Source: Thalassotalea fonticola | GTDB lineage: Bacteria; Pseudomonadota; Gammaproteobacteria; Enterobacterales; Alteromonadaceae | Direction: 5' to 3' | Assembly (NCBI RefSeq): GCF_032911225.1 | Contig: NZ_CP136600.1 | Coordinates: 1,426,001-1,490,000, forward strand | DNA: 64,000 bases | Shown here: positions 49,141 through 58,833 of the stretch, one piece after another | Layout: every line of letters begins with the position of its first letter | Position numbering within the stretch: position 1 is the first letter of the stretch | Made by a program: the position numbers and the translations under genes | Notes under the pieces: model-generated | Told to the model about the DNA's origin: nothing | Databases searched by the model: none | The model's input: the letters and a program-made list of their open reading frames with translations, nothing else

Positions 49141-49869
49141 TTATTCTGCTTCAACAAAACCGTCTTTTTCAGCAGCTACAGCGATGTTTGTTTCGCGACC
49201 TTCGATTACAGCGTTAGCAGCTGTATCTAGGTATAAGCTTACCGCACGGATAGCATCATCGTTACCAGGAACAATGTAGTCTACGCCGTCAGGGTTCGAG
49301 TTTGTATCAACAACAGAAATTACAGGGATACCTAAGTTGTTAGCTTCTTTGATAGCAATGTGTTCATGATCAGCATCGATGATGAATAATGCATCAGGAA
49401 GACCGCCCATGTTTTTGATACCACCAAGGCTTTTTTCAAGCTTTTCCATTTCACGAGTACGCATTAATGCTTCTTTCTTTGTAAGAGCATCAAAAGTACC
49501 GTCTTGGCTTTGGCTTTCTAGATCTTTAAGACGTTTGATAGATTGACGAACAGTTTTCCAGTTAGTCAACATACCACCTAACCATCTGTGGTTAACGTAG
49601 AATTGATCAGATTTAAGTGCAGCTTCTTTAACTGCATCGCTAGCAGCACGCTTAGTACCAACAAATAAAACTTTACCTTTTTTAGAAGAAACACCTTCTA
49701 AAAAGCTTAACGCTTCGTTAAACATTGGAACAGTTTGTTCTAAGTTGATGATATGAACTTTGTCACGAGCACCAAAAATGTATGATTTCATTTTTGGGTT
49801 CCAGTAACGAGTTTTGTGACCGAAGTGAACACCGGCCTTAAGCATGTCGCGCATTGATACGTTTGGCAT
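49141..49869 (-). CDS. rpsB: 30S ribosomal protein S2
   Basis: S2 is a late-binding small-subunit protein that recruits S1. From the ATG at 49869 it has 242 residues (E. coli 241) and starts [20 protein letters not shown], the invariant family start. The ribosome binding site AGAGGAATTTAAA fixes this ATG; the frame runs upstream to 50001 only by chance, through the leader. Other blocks are [30 protein letters not shown] and [19 protein letters not shown]. It heads the rpsB-tsf operon, divergent from map. Confidence 0.98.
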   Translation of the reverse strand: MPNVSMRDMLKAGVHFGHKTRYWNPKMKSYIFGARDKVHIINLEQTVPMFNEALSFLEGVSSKKGKVLFVGTKRAASDAVKEAALKSDQFYVNHRWLGGMLTNWKTVRQSIKRLKDLESQSQDGTFDALTKKEALMRTREMEKLEKSLGGIKNMGGLPDALFIIDADHEHIAIKEANNLGIPVISVVDTNSNPDGVDYIVPGNDDAIRAVSLYLDTAANAVIEGRETNIAVAAEKDGFVEAE

Positions 49870-49953
49870 TTTAAATTCCTCTGGGGTTAAGCGTTCATAC
49901 ATTCCATATTTCCGACCTATCGTTACCATCAAGCTGGTAACAGGCACCCCGGA
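49870..49953 (-). promoter_or_regulatory. rpsB leader, probable S2 autoregulatory RNA
   Basis: On the minus strand the 5' leader has CCGGGGTGCC (about 49944-49953), then a hairpin GTTACCA / TGGTAAC (49922-49941), and then TTAACCCCAGAGG just before the rpsB ATG. GGGGT can pair with ACCCC, which would hide the ribosome binding site. This arrangement matches what I remember of the gammaproteobacterial rpsB leader, bound by S2. No covariance search was possible. Confidence 0.65.
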
Positions 49954-50131
49954 ATATGTTTGCCGAATGTATGTGAGTTTAATATTAAATTGTGCGAACA
50001 ATTTCGCAGCAATATCGCTAAAAATTTAGCGTTTATCACTTAAAAGAAAAATGACTTTTTCAGTGAGCGGCGTTTTATACCACTTTTGCGGTTAAAAATA
50101 AAGGAAAAAGTGCTTTAGAGGCGAGAAAAAT

Positions 50132-50260
50132 AGAAACGAGAAACGAAGAGCAGAGTAAGCTTAAAGTTATAATGATAGTCGCTTACTTGTATAATTAGCT
50201 TGTTGTTCGTATTAGGTAGCAAAACACGTGTTTGCTCTTCGTCTCTCGTTTCTCGTTTCT
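50132..50260. repeat. Heptamer (AGAAACG) inverted-arm element, copy E
   Basis: The left arm (50132-50152) is two AGAAACG units followed by AAGAGCA. The right arm (50233-50260), read on the other strand, is the same with one extra heptamer AGAGACG inserted. The 80-base centre has GTAAGC / GCTTAC at its edges and no ORF. It lies in the divergent rpsB-map region (49870-50358), where I see nothing else but the leader and the two presumed promoters. Confidence 0.85.
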
Positions 50261-50358
50261 TTTGTGTTATTTGCCGTTCTAAGTTATTATTTCCGCAATT
50301 ATTTACTAGTAAATAGGCGTATCTTAAACAAACGCCCTAACCTCTTTAAAGGAAAACA

Positions 50359-51204
50359 ATGAGTATTGCCATAAAAACTCAGGATGAAATAGAAAAAATG
50401 CGCATTGCCGGAAAATTGGCCGCGCGTACTCTAGAGATGATCGAGCCATTTGTGAAGGCAGGGATCACTACCGATGAACTTGATGCTATTTGTGCGAAGT
50501 TCACCTCTGAAAACAACGCATTGGCGGCGCCATTAAATTATGGTGCAGATCAAAACGGTGAAGGCGGTTTTCCTAAATCAATTTGTACGTCAGTAAATCA
50601 CGTAGTGTGTCACGGTATTCCTTCAGAGCAAACCTTAAAAGATGGCGATATCATCAATATTGATATCACTTGTAAAATTTGTCTCGATGCTGATGGCACA
50701 CCTGAAGATGATAAAGAATATTTTCATGGTGATACGTCAAAAATGTTTTTAATAGGCGATGTAACACCTGAAAACCGACGTTTATGCAGAATTACCCAAG
50801 AAAGTCTTTATGCCTCTATACGTAAAGTAAAACCTGGGGCTAAATTTTCAGAAATTGGCGCCACTATTCAAAAGTACATTAAAAAATCAGGTCGATATGG
50901 CATCGTTAAAGATTTTTGTGGTCATGGCATTGGCTCTGTATTTCATGAAGAACCTCAAATATTACATTATAAAAATGCTGATAACCGTAAAATGCAAGCA
51001 GGCATGATCTTTACCATTGAACCTATGATTAACTTAGGCAAGGGTGGCACTAAGCTTGACCATGATGATGGTTGGACCGCTTACACCAGCGATGGTAAAA
51101 ATTCTGCCCAATGGGAGCACACATTATTAGTTACCCAAACGGGTTGTGAAGTATTAACTCACCGTGCTGAAGAAAAAGATATCACCAGAATATTGAATAA
51201 CTAG
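50359..51204 (+). CDS. map: Methionine aminopeptidase type I, with an insert
   Basis: Map removes the initiator methionine from new proteins. The five metal ligands are Asp102, Asp125, His189 (CGHGIG), Glu221 (TIEPM) and Glu253 (QWEHT). The protein is 281 residues against 264 in E. coli, mainly because the first two aspartates are 23 residues apart instead of 11; the extra stretch is CKICLDADGTPEDDKEY. AAAGGAAA lies before the ATG. It is divergent from rpsB and followed by glnD and dapD, as in E. coli. Confidence 0.96.
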   Translation: MSIAIKTQDEIEKMRIAGKLAARTLEMIEPFVKAGITTDELDAICAKFTSENNALAAPLNYGADQNGEGGFPKSICTSVNHVVCHGIPSEQTLKDGDIINIDITCKICLDADGTPEDDKEYFHGDTSKMFLIGDVTPENRRLCRITQESLYASIRKVKPGAKFSEIGATIQKYIKKSGRYGIVKDFCGHGIGSVFHEEPQILHYKNADNRKMQAGMIFTIEPMINLGKGGTKLDHDDGWTAYTSDGKNSAQWEHTLLVTQTGCEVLTHRAEEKDITRILNN

Positions 51205-51215
51205 AATAAAATATG

Positions 51216-51246
51216 AAGGCGACCAACAACTGGTCGCCTTTTTTTG
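51216..51246 (+). terminator. Terminator after map
   Basis: A 10-bp perfect stem AAGGCGACCA / TGGTCGCCTT with a 5-base loop, then six T. It starts 12 bases after the map stop codon and lies upstream of the glnD start I choose. Confidence 0.85.
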
Positions 51247-51284
51247 CAGAAACTAAAGTCAAAACAGTTATAAGAAGATCTACA

Positions 51285-53909
51285 TTGTTAAATAATCCAA
51301 TAATACCAACTCACTTAACAAGTAAATTAGCCCCCGCAGCAGCCATGTTAACAACGGCAGAACTTGTCGAGTTAGGGGAGCAATTTTATCAATGGCTAAA
51401 AGATGCGTTCGAATTCATTGAAGTAACCGAACTTGTACATGCACGAGCAGATTTTGTTGATCAAATTTTACAGAAAGTTTGGTGTCAACATCATTTAGAT
51501 GAGCATCAAATTTCTTTAATAGCTGTAGGTGGTTATGGTCGGGGAGAGTTACACCCTCACTCTGATGTAGACATTCTAATTTTAACTCAAGAAAAAATCA
51601 GCACTGAAATCGAAGAGTTTATTGGTAAATTTATTACTGAACTTTGGGACATCCGTTTAGATATAGGGCACAGTGTACGCAGCGTTAAAGAGTGTGTGAA
51701 GCAGGCAGATGCTGATGTTACCATTGCAACAAATTTATTAGAGTCGCGTCTTATTTGTGGTAACCCGCAGCTTGAAGAACAACTAAAGCCGCACCTTCAA
51801 AAAGCTAATTTTTGGCCTTCAGACAAATTTTTTGTCGCTAAACGGGATGAACAAAAAAAGCGTCACCAACAATATAAAGGCGCCGCTTTTACTCTTGAGC
51901 CAAATTTAAAAGCTAATCCTGGTGGTTTACGCGATATACAAACCATTAGTTGGGTTGCCAAGCGCCATTTCTTAGCCGATACATTGGAAGAATTAGTTTC
52001 CCATAAATATTTATCCGATAATGAATATTCTGAATTAGACGAGTGCCAGGACTATTTATGGCGAATGCGCTTTTGTTTGCATTTAGTCGCTAATCGCAGT
52101 GAAAACAGATTGCTGTTCGATCATCAAGGTGCGGTGGCTCATATGATGGGTTTTGGTGATGATGGCAAACCCGCTGTAGAGCGAATGATGAAACGTTTCT
52201 TTAGGATCATTAACTCGGTAAACGAGTTAAACGAAATGTTATTGCAGTATTTTAAACAAGGAATACTCGGCGCTAAAGATAATGAAAACATTATAGAACT
52301 TGACGATCATTTCTCATTAATTGGTGATTTGATCAAAGTTAAAAACAAACGTAAATTCATGCGTCCTAAAACGATGATGATGTTATTTCTTATGATAGCT
52401 AGATCACCTGAAGTTAAAGGCATCCATTCTGACACCATTCGCTTATTACGTAATTCTCGCCGCCGGTTAATCGGTGGTTTAAATGATTATGCCGAATGTC
52501 GTCGTATTTTTATGGAGTTCATCAAACACCCAAATGGCTTAGGTCGCGCGTTTAATTTAATGCATCGTCATGATATTTTGGGCAGTTACTTACCCGAATG
52601 GAAAAACATCGTAGGACAAATGCAATTTGATTTATTTCATGCTTATTCTGTTGATGAACACAGTTACCGGTTAATAAAGAATTTATATCGATTTAGCTTA
52701 CCTGAGCATAATCATGATTTTCCATTATGTAGCAAAATAATGCAAAAAATTCGAAAACCCGAGTTGCTTTATCTTGCCGGCATATTTCACGACATAGCAA
52801 AAGGGCGCGGTGGGCGTCATAGTGAGTTAGGTGCGGTAGATGCATTAGAGTTTGGTAAATTACATCAACTTTCTAATCATGACTCCCGCTTGGTATCCTG
52901 GTTAGTAAAGCAACACCTGCTCATGTCAGTAACAGCGCAACGAAAAGACATTTCTGATCCTGATGTTATAAAAGCATTTGCTGAAGTTGTTCGTGATGAG
53001 GCACAGCTTGATTATTTATATTGTTTAACCGTTGCCGACATGCGAGCCACAAATGAAAGTTTATGGAATAGTTGGAAAGCTAATCTTTTACAAGAGCTAT
53101 ATTTTGCGACTAAATCTGCATTTAGACGTGGATTAGAAAAACCAGTAGAGTTAAGAACTAAAATTCGTGAGAACCAGCATAAGGCGATAGAAATATTAAC
53201 TGCCGACGAGATTAGCATAGAAGTAATAAAGCCATTGTGGAAGAGTTTCAAGCCAGATTATTTCTTACGCTATTCTCCACAACAAATTGCATGGCATACT
53301 CGATACATTATTAGCCATGATAAAAATACACCTTTAGTTCTTATCAGTGAAAAACCTTATAGGGGAGGCACTGAAGTTTTTGTCTATGCCAAAGATAAAA
53401 ATAATATGTTCGCAAAAATTGTGTCTTTATTAGATTTAAAAAAACTATCAATTCATGATGCAAAAATATTAACCTCTAAAGATGGTTATACCTTAAATAC
53501 TTTCGTTATTCTTGATAGCAAGGGACAGCCGATAAAAGATAGTTATTTAGCTGACAACATTAAAACATCGTTAACTCAGCACCTTACCCTGGATGAGAAC
53601 GTTGAATATTGTAAAATACCATTGCCGAAAAAATTTAAGCAATTTAACTTTCCAACAAAAGTAAGCTTTATTGAACATAGCAATAAAAAAGTCACGTCAT
53701 TTGAGATTGTTGCAATTGATAGACCCGGATTATTAGCAGACATAGGCCATGTTTTTCAACAATGTGAACTTAATGTTCACATGGCAAAGGTAACCACATT
53801 TGGTGAGCGAGCGGAAGATGTATTTATTGTGTCTAATAAAGATCATTTAGCTCTTTCATCAACAGAACAAAATCAGTTAGAATCTAAGCTTTGTAATACA
53901 AGCCAATAA
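51285..53909 (+). CDS. glnD: Bifunctional uridylyltransferase/uridylyl-removing enzyme GlnD
   Basis: GlnD adds or removes UMP on the PII protein according to glutamine, the nitrogen sensor of the cell. Domains in order: nucleotidyltransferase with [19 protein letters not shown] (Gly-Gly near residue 82), the HD hydrolase domain with [16 protein letters not shown], and two C-terminal ACT domains ([19 protein letters not shown] and [19 protein letters not shown]). The frame is open from an ATG at 51213, but that codon lies just before the map terminator; I prefer the TTG at 51285 (AAGAAG upstream; 874 residues), with an ATG at 51345 as the other option. Confidence 0.95.
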   Translation: MLNNPIIPTHLTSKLAPAAAMLTTAELVELGEQFYQWLKDAFEFIEVTELVHARADFVDQILQKVWCQHHLDEHQISLIAVGGYGRGELHPHSDVDILILTQEKISTEIEEFIGKFITELWDIRLDIGHSVRSVKECVKQADADVTIATNLLESRLICGNPQLEEQLKPHLQKANFWPSDKFFVAKRDEQKKRHQQYKGAAFTLEPNLKANPGGLRDIQTISWVAKRHFLADTLEELVSHKYLSDNEYSELDECQDYLWRMRFCLHLVANRSENRLLFDHQGAVAHMMGFGDDGKPAVERMMKRFFRIINSVNELNEMLLQYFKQGILGAKDNENIIELDDHFSLIGDLIKVKNKRKFMRPKTMMMLFLMIARSPEVKGIHSDTIRLLRNSRRRLIGGLNDYAECRRIFMEFIKHPNGLGRAFNLMHRHDILGSYLPEWKNIVGQMQFDLFHAYSVDEHSYRLIKNLYRFSLPEHNHDFPLCSKIMQKIRKPELLYLAGIFHDIAKGRGGRHSELGAVDALEFGKLHQLSNHDSRLVSWLVKQHLLMSVTAQRKDISDPDVIKAFAEVVRDEAQLDYLYCLTVADMRATNESLWNSWKANLLQELYFATKSAFRRGLEKPVELRTKIRENQHKAIEILTADEISIEVIKPLWKSFKPDYFLRYSPQQIAWHTRYIISHDKNTPLVLISEKPYRGGTEVFVYAKDKNNMFAKIVSLLDLKKLSIHDAKILTSKDGYTLNTFVILDSKGQPIKDSYLADNIKTSLTQHLTLDENVEYCKIPLPKKFKQFNFPTKVSFIEHSNKKVTSFEIVAIDRPGLLADIGHVFQQCELNVHMAKVTTFGERAEDVFIVSNKDHLALSSTEQNQLESKLCNTSQ

Positions 53910-53952
53910 AGCTTAGCGCAAACGATATATATAATACATTTTAGGAAGAACC

Positions 53953-54783
53953 ATGAGTACGTTAAAAGAAGTCATTGAATTAGCATTTGAAAACCGTGCA
54001 GACATTACGCCAAGTACTGTTAGCGACGAAGTTAAAAATTCTGTTTTTGCCGCCATGCACTTATTAAATACCGGAGAAGCCCGTGTTGCTGAAAAAGTAG
54101 AAGGTGACTGGGTAGTTAATGAGTGGCTTAAAAAAGCCGTGTTATTATCTTTTAGAATTTTAGAAAATGAAGTTATTGAAGACGGTGAAGGCAACGGCAA
54201 GTTCTTTGATAAAGTGCCAATGAAATACAAAAACTATGACACAACCCGTTTTGCCAAAGAAGGCGTTCGTGTTGTTCCTGGTGCTTCTGTGCGTACTGGC
54301 AGCTATATTGGTAAAGACGTTGTAGTAATGCCATCATTTGTAAACATTGGTGCATTTATTGATGAAGGTACTATGGTTGATACATGGGCAACGGTTGGCT
54401 CATGTGCGCAAATTGGTAAAAACGTACACTTATCAGGGGGCGTTGGCATTGGTGGTGTTTTAGAGCCATTACAAGCTGGCCCAACAATTATTGGCGACAA
54501 CTGTTTCATCGGTGCACGTTCTGAAGTTGTTGAAGGTGTAATTGTTGAAGATGGATGTGTTCTTTCTATGGGAGTATTCATTGGTCAATCTACTAAGATT
54601 TTTGATCGTGAAACTGGCGAAGTACACTACGGCCGTGTTCCAGCAGGTTCAGTAGTAGTTCCTGGAAACTTACCATCTAAGTGTGGTACATACAGCCTTT
54701 ATGCTGCAATTATTGTTAAAAAGGTTGATGCAAAGACATTAGGTAAAACTGGTCTTAACGATTTATTACGTTCTATCGATTAG
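53953..54783 (+). CDS. dapD: 2,3,4,5-tetrahydropyridine-2,6-dicarboxylate N-succinyltransferase
   Basis: DapD succinylates tetrahydrodipicolinate in lysine and diaminopimelate synthesis. The 276 residues (E. coli 274) have an alpha-helical N-terminal part ([17 protein letters not shown]) and a left-handed beta-helix with hexapeptide repeats ([58 protein letters not shown]). AGGAAG lies before the ATG. It follows glnD by 44 bases and ends at a terminator. Confidence 0.98.
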   Translation: MSTLKEVIELAFENRADITPSTVSDEVKNSVFAAMHLLNTGEARVAEKVEGDWVVNEWLKKAVLLSFRILENEVIEDGEGNGKFFDKVPMKYKNYDTTRFAKEGVRVVPGASVRTGSYIGKDVVVMPSFVNIGAFIDEGTMVDTWATVGSCAQIGKNVHLSGGVGIGGVLEPLQAGPTIIGDNCFIGARSEVVEGVIVEDGCVLSMGVFIGQSTKIFDRETGEVHYGRVPAGSVVVPGNLPSKCGTYSLYAAIIVKKVDAKTLGKTGLNDLLRSID

Positions 54784-54806
54784 ATAATCGAAGAAATTAG
54801 AACACA

Positions 54807-54832
54807 AAAAAGGAGCCGACGGCTCCTTTTTT
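54807..54832 (+). terminator. Terminator after dapD
   Basis: Stem AAAAGGAGCC / GGCTCCTTTT with loop GAC, followed by T-rich sequence. It closes the map-glnD-dapD segment just before heptamer element F. Confidence 0.85.
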
Positions 54833-54838
54833 ATTTAT

Positions 54839-55006
54839 AGAAACGAGAACAGAATTTAAACTCATACTTCGTTAAATTTCTTCGAGAAACGAACCGAAGT
54901 TTGCTTTTTCGACCTTGTATTATGTTTAAACTTGTTTAAACAAACCTACTCAATTTAGCTACATTAGATAAAAACTTAGCTTTTCGTTTCTCGTTTCTCG
55001 TTTCTA
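54839..55006. repeat. Heptamer (AGAAACG) inverted-arm element, copy F
   Basis: The left side has AGAAACGAGAAC (54839-54850) and CGAGAAACGAA (54883-54893). The right arm (54980-55006) is CTTTTCGTTTCTC followed by two more heptamers. It lies between convergent dapD and kdsB, and the TAG stop of kdsB (55004-55006) falls inside the last heptamer. Confidence 0.8.
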
Positions 55007-55768
55007 AAGACTAGCTGCGTAGCGACGAGCCTTGTCCAGATCTTCAGGCGTATCCACACCTTCTACAGGCAGCCTTGATTGTGCGACTTCTACGTGAATT
55101 TTTTCACCTTGCCAAAGTACGCGAAGTTGTTCAAGCGCTTCTATATTTTCTAAAGTACTCGTAGGCCATTTTACATAATCTTTAATGAATCCTGCACGGT
55201 AAGCATAAATACCGATGTGACGCAGGTAAAAGTCCCCCACGTCCTGTATATCATCATTATTTAAAAAGCGCGCTCGATCATAAGGAATGGTTGCCCGAGA
55301 GAAATACAGAGCATAACCATCCTTATCGCATAACACTTTAACCGCGTTTGGATTTAACGCTTCTGCAACTGAGTCGATATTAACGGCTAACGTCGACATG
55401 CGAGCTTTATCTTGACCTGCTAAATTGGCTGCAACTTGGGCAATATTAGCACTTGGAATAAATGGCTCATCGCCTTGTACATTAACAATAATTTCATCAT
55501 CTGCAAATTGATAATGCTCGACAACTTCAGCTAAGCGCTCAGTACCTGATTGGTGGTCGCTTCTTGTTTTACATACTTCGCCAGAAAACGCTTTTACCGC
55601 GGTTTCAACTTCATCGTTGTCAGTAGCAATAATAACTCGATCAGCACCACTCGCTAATGCTTTTTCAGCAACCCATTGGATCATTGGTTTGCCATTGATA
55701 TCAGCTAACACTTTCCCCGGTAATCTCGTAGATTGGAATCGGGCTGGTATTACCACGGTAAATTTCAT
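55004..55768 (-). CDS. kdsB: 3-deoxy-manno-octulosonate cytidylyltransferase
   Basis: KdsB activates KDO with CTP to CMP-KDO for lipopolysaccharide core synthesis. The 254 residues (E. coli 248) start with the nucleotidyltransferase motif [17 protein letters not shown] (4-20), then [22 protein letters not shown] and [11 protein letters not shown]. The ATG overlaps the stop of the Trm112-like gene (TAATG). The C-terminus runs into heptamer element F, which provides the stop codon. Confidence 0.97.
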   Translation of the reverse strand: MKFTVVIPARFQSTRLPGKVLADINGKPMIQWVAEKALASGADRVIIATDNDEVETAVKAFSGEVCKTRSDHQSGTERLAEVVEHYQFADDEIIVNVQGDEPFIPSANIAQVAANLAGQDKARMSTLAVNIDSVAEALNPNAVKVLCDKDGYALYFSRATIPYDRARFLNNDDIQDVGDFYLRHIGIYAYRAGFIKDYVKWPTSTLENIEALEQLRVLWQGEKIHVEVAQSRLPVEGVDTPEDLDKARRYAASL

Positions 55769-55953
55769 TAGTTACGCTCTTCTTCAGACAGTTTTCGTGC
55801 TTCTGTTTCCAATAAAACAGGAATATCTTTTTCAATTGGATAGGCTAAATGGTCAAACTTACAAATTAATTCAGATTTGTCTTTATTAAGATCAAGTTTG
55901 CCTTTACAAACAGGACAGGCAAGAATGCCAATAAGGTTACTATCAAAAGCCAT
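55768..55953 (-). CDS. ycaR: Trm112-like protein (YcaR family)
   Basis: A 61-residue protein of the Trm112/YcaR family, with the zinc-type motif [10 protein letters not shown] (Cys13 and Cys16) and [10 protein letters not shown] at the end. Its role in bacteria is unclear. Its start overlaps the end of lpxK by 11 bases and its stop overlaps the kdsB start, in the same msbA-lpxK-ycaR-kdsB order as E. coli. Confidence 0.93.
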   Translation of the reverse strand: MAFDSNLIGILACPVCKGKLDLNKDKSELICKFDHLAYPIEKDIPVLLETEARKLSEEERN

Positions 55954-56953
55954 AGTTTTTACATCTCGTTATTATTAAATCAATTAATTGCTCACCTTGG
56001 TTTTCATCAAAGTAGGCCTCTACTGGTAAATACCAGCTATTTTGTGGCGCTATGCCTGCACACTTCACTGCATCTTTTTCTGTCATTAATAGCGCAGTAT
56101 TGGCGCCAAATTGTTCAAAATCAGTTTCGCAAAAATGGTGATGATCAACAAATGCTATTTTTTGACCAAGACTGAACCCCAGCTCATGCAAGCTTATAAA
56201 AAAACGCTCCGGGTTACCAATTCCAGCCATAGCATTAACAACACTGTCTTTGCCATGTTGATCTTTAAAATCATCAACAGATACAATGCGACCATCATGC
56301 AGGTTAATCAGTTTATCGCCTTTTAAATACATGTGCTGTTCATTAACATCGGCAAGACCGCTGTTAATAATGACTTTATCAACAGTCTTCAGTCGCCATA
56401 AGCCTTCTCTTAATGGTCCCGCGGGTAATAACCAACCATTGCCAAAACGACGTTTGCCATCAACAATCACCAGCTCAACATCACGTTTTAAACGATAGTG
56501 CTGCAAGCCGTCATCACTGATTACAATGTTGCACCCCTGGTTTATTAAAAGATTTACAGACGCGACTCTGTCACCACTTACCACAACGGGCACCTGGCAA
56601 CGCTTAAAAATAAGTACCGGTTCATCACCGGCTTCTTCAGCAGTCACTTCATCAGTTAATAACAGTGGTGATTTTCGTTTTACACCACCATAACCTCGGC
56701 TAATAACTCCAACCTTTAAGCCACGCTGTTTTAATTGTTCAACAAGGTAAACAACCACAGGCGTTTTTCCATTGCCGCCTACACCAATATTTCCGACGAT
56801 TACAACAGGAATATCAAGATGTGGTTGCTTTAAAATACCTAAATTAAAAAGGATACGTCGCAAAGTTGAGAGCAAATAAAATAGAATATTAAATGGCAAT
56901 AATAACCATTTGATTGGGTGATTTTGATACCAGCCTTGTTCAATTAAACGCAC
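55943..56953 (-). CDS. lpxK: Tetraacyldisaccharide 4'-kinase
   Basis: LpxK phosphorylates the 4'-position of the lipid A disaccharide at the inner membrane. The 336 residues (E. coli 328) have an N-terminal membrane-associated helix ([20 protein letters not shown]), the Walker A motif [14 protein letters not shown] (54-67), [15 protein letters not shown] and [14 protein letters not shown]. It follows msbA by 11 bases. Its substrate is made by lpxB, located 20 kb away in the window. Confidence 0.96.
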   Translation of the reverse strand: MRLIEQGWYQNHPIKWLLLPFNILFYLLSTLRRILFNLGILKQPHLDIPVVIVGNIGVGGNGKTPVVVYLVEQLKQRGLKVGVISRGYGGVKRKSPLLLTDEVTAEEAGDEPVLIFKRCQVPVVVSGDRVASVNLLINQGCNIVISDDGLQHYRLKRDVELVIVDGKRRFGNGWLLPAGPLREGLWRLKTVDKVIINSGLADVNEQHMYLKGDKLINLHDGRIVSVDDFKDQHGKDSVVNAMAGIGNPERFFISLHELGFSLGQKIAFVDHHHFCETDFEQFGANTALLMTEKDAVKCAGIAPQNSWYLPVEAYFDENQGEQLIDLIITRCKNYGF

Positions 56954-56964
56954 TAATTAGCCCC

Positions 56965-58710
56965 CTATTCACCAAACTGAAACGCATGCAGTTGAGCATA
57001 GGCACCGTTTTTATCTAACAGCTGCTGATGATTACCTTGCTCAAGTAGGCATCCTTGATCCATTACTATGATCGAATCAGCATTTTCAATGGTAGACAAA
57101 CGATGTGCAATCACAACACAGGTACGGTTTTTCTGTAAAACATTTAATGCATCTTGAATATGACGTTCAGATTCAGTATCTAATGCACTGGTTGCTTCAT
57201 CTAAAATTAAGAAAGGCGCATCACATAACAATGCTCGAGCAATTGCTAAACGTTGGCGTTGCCCGCCGCTTAGCATAGAGCCATTTTCACCAATATTTGT
57301 GTCTAACCCTTCAGGCAAATTCTCAACAAATTCCATTACGTGTGCGGCTTTTGCTGCAGCTATAATTTCATCGCGACTCGCTTTGGGGTTGCCATAAGCG
57401 ATATTATTCGCAACAGTATCGTTAAACAGCACTACTTGTTGCGAAACAAACGCAAATTGACTTCTTAAGTCTTTAAGTTTGTAATCAGTAATGTTTTCAC
57501 CATCGATTAACACTTTGCCATGATTACTATTATAAAAACGTAACAACAATGAACTAAGGGTAGATTTACCGCTGCCAGAGCGACCTACCAAAGCTAAAGT
57601 TTTACCAGGCTGCAATTTGAAACTTACATTTTTAAGTGCTGGTTTTTCGCTGCCTTGATAATTAAAGGTAACATCGTCAAACTCAATAATTCCATGTGCA
57701 TGCTTAAGTTCAAGTGTGCCAGTGTCCTGCTCTACTTTTTGATCTAATACCTCAAAAATACTTTGCGCTGCTGCCATACCTCGTTGAAATTCGCTATTTA
57801 CAGTTGTTAATAGCTTAAGCGGTCTTAGCATCATGATCATACTTGTGACTACGGTGGTAAATGCTCCAGGCGACAATTCACCGACCAAATCTTCTCTACT
57901 GGCAGCAAATAAAACAAAGGCAAGGGCAAATGAAGCAATTATTTGAATAACAGGAACACTGGTAGATTTGGCCGCAACCATTTTCATTCGTTGCTGACGG
58001 TTTTGGTTATTTATTTTAGCAAACCGTTCAAATTCGCGTTCTTGACCACCAAAAGACAAAACAACTTTATGAGCATTAAATGTTTGCTCAGTTGCACTGG
58101 TTACAATACCCATCATTTTTTGTATGCGCTTACTTACCGCTCTAAATCGCTTCGACACGACTACAACAATGCCAGCAACGATAGGAATTATCAGTAGAAA
58201 AATAGATGATAATTGCCAACTGTTATAAAACATTAAACCAATTAATCCAATGACAAAAGCGCCTTCACGAATTAACGTTAATAACGCTTTTGAGATAGCT
58301 TTTAACAGCTGTTCAGTATCGTAGGTAATTTTAGAAATTAAGGTACCTGTTGACTCTTTGTCATGAAATGGTACTGGCATAGCCACAATGTGTTCGAATA
58401 ATTTTTGTCTTAAACGCATCACCACATGGTTGCCCATCCAGGCCAGGCAATAAGTCGCAACAAAATGAGACGTGCCACGAATTAAAAATGCAACAATAAC
58501 AAAAATAGGCGCATATTTTAGAATGTTGGGATTCGCATTGGTTAAGCCATCATCAATTAATGGCTGCAACTGAGAAAAGACTAGAGTATCAATAGCAGCA
58601 TAACCTAACATGCCTACAATAGCTGCAGCTAAACCAATACGTAAGCCTTTGGTGTAACTGAAAAGTCGTTTAAAATTCTGCCAAGTGCTGGCATCATTTT
58701 GCTGTTGCAT
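56965..58710 (-). CDS. msbA: Lipid A export ATP-binding/permease protein MsbA
   Basis: MsbA flips core-lipid A from the inner to the outer leaflet of the inner membrane. From the ATG at 58710 (AGAG seven bases upstream) the half-transporter is 581 residues (E. coli 582); the frame extends to 58743 without a better site. The six-helix membrane domain (about 15-320) is followed by the ATPase: Walker A VGRSGSGKSTLSS (about 380), ABC signature LSGGQRQRLAIARAL, Walker B FLILDEATSALD and the switch His in IAHRLST. Confidence 0.97.
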   Translation of the reverse strand: MQQQNDASTWQNFKRLFSYTKGLRIGLAAAIVGMLGYAAIDTLVFSQLQPLIDDGLTNANPNILKYAPIFVIVAFLIRGTSHFVATYCLAWMGNHVVMRLRQKLFEHIVAMPVPFHDKESTGTLISKITYDTEQLLKAISKALLTLIREGAFVIGLIGLMFYNSWQLSSIFLLIIPIVAGIVVVVSKRFRAVSKRIQKMMGIVTSATEQTFNAHKVVLSFGGQEREFERFAKINNQNRQQRMKMVAAKSTSVPVIQIIASFALAFVLFAASREDLVGELSPGAFTTVVTSMIMMLRPLKLLTTVNSEFQRGMAAAQSIFEVLDQKVEQDTGTLELKHAHGIIEFDDVTFNYQGSEKPALKNVSFKLQPGKTLALVGRSGSGKSTLSSLLLRFYNSNHGKVLIDGENITDYKLKDLRSQFAFVSQQVVLFNDTVANNIAYGNPKASRDEIIAAAKAAHVMEFVENLPEGLDTNIGENGSMLSGGQRQRLAIARALLCDAPFLILDEATSALDTESERHIQDALNVLQKNRTCVVIAHRLSTIENADSIIVMDQGCLLEQGNHQQLLDKNGAYAQLHAFQFGE

Positions 58711-58833
58711 ATGAATCTCTTTATGAATGCAAAATCGTTGCATATTTGTTTGAGTTATTATCTTTCTATTCTAACTGATATATAAGGCTAATTCACTGAT
58801 ATACAACTATAATAGCTGAATATTTGGAAAAAC

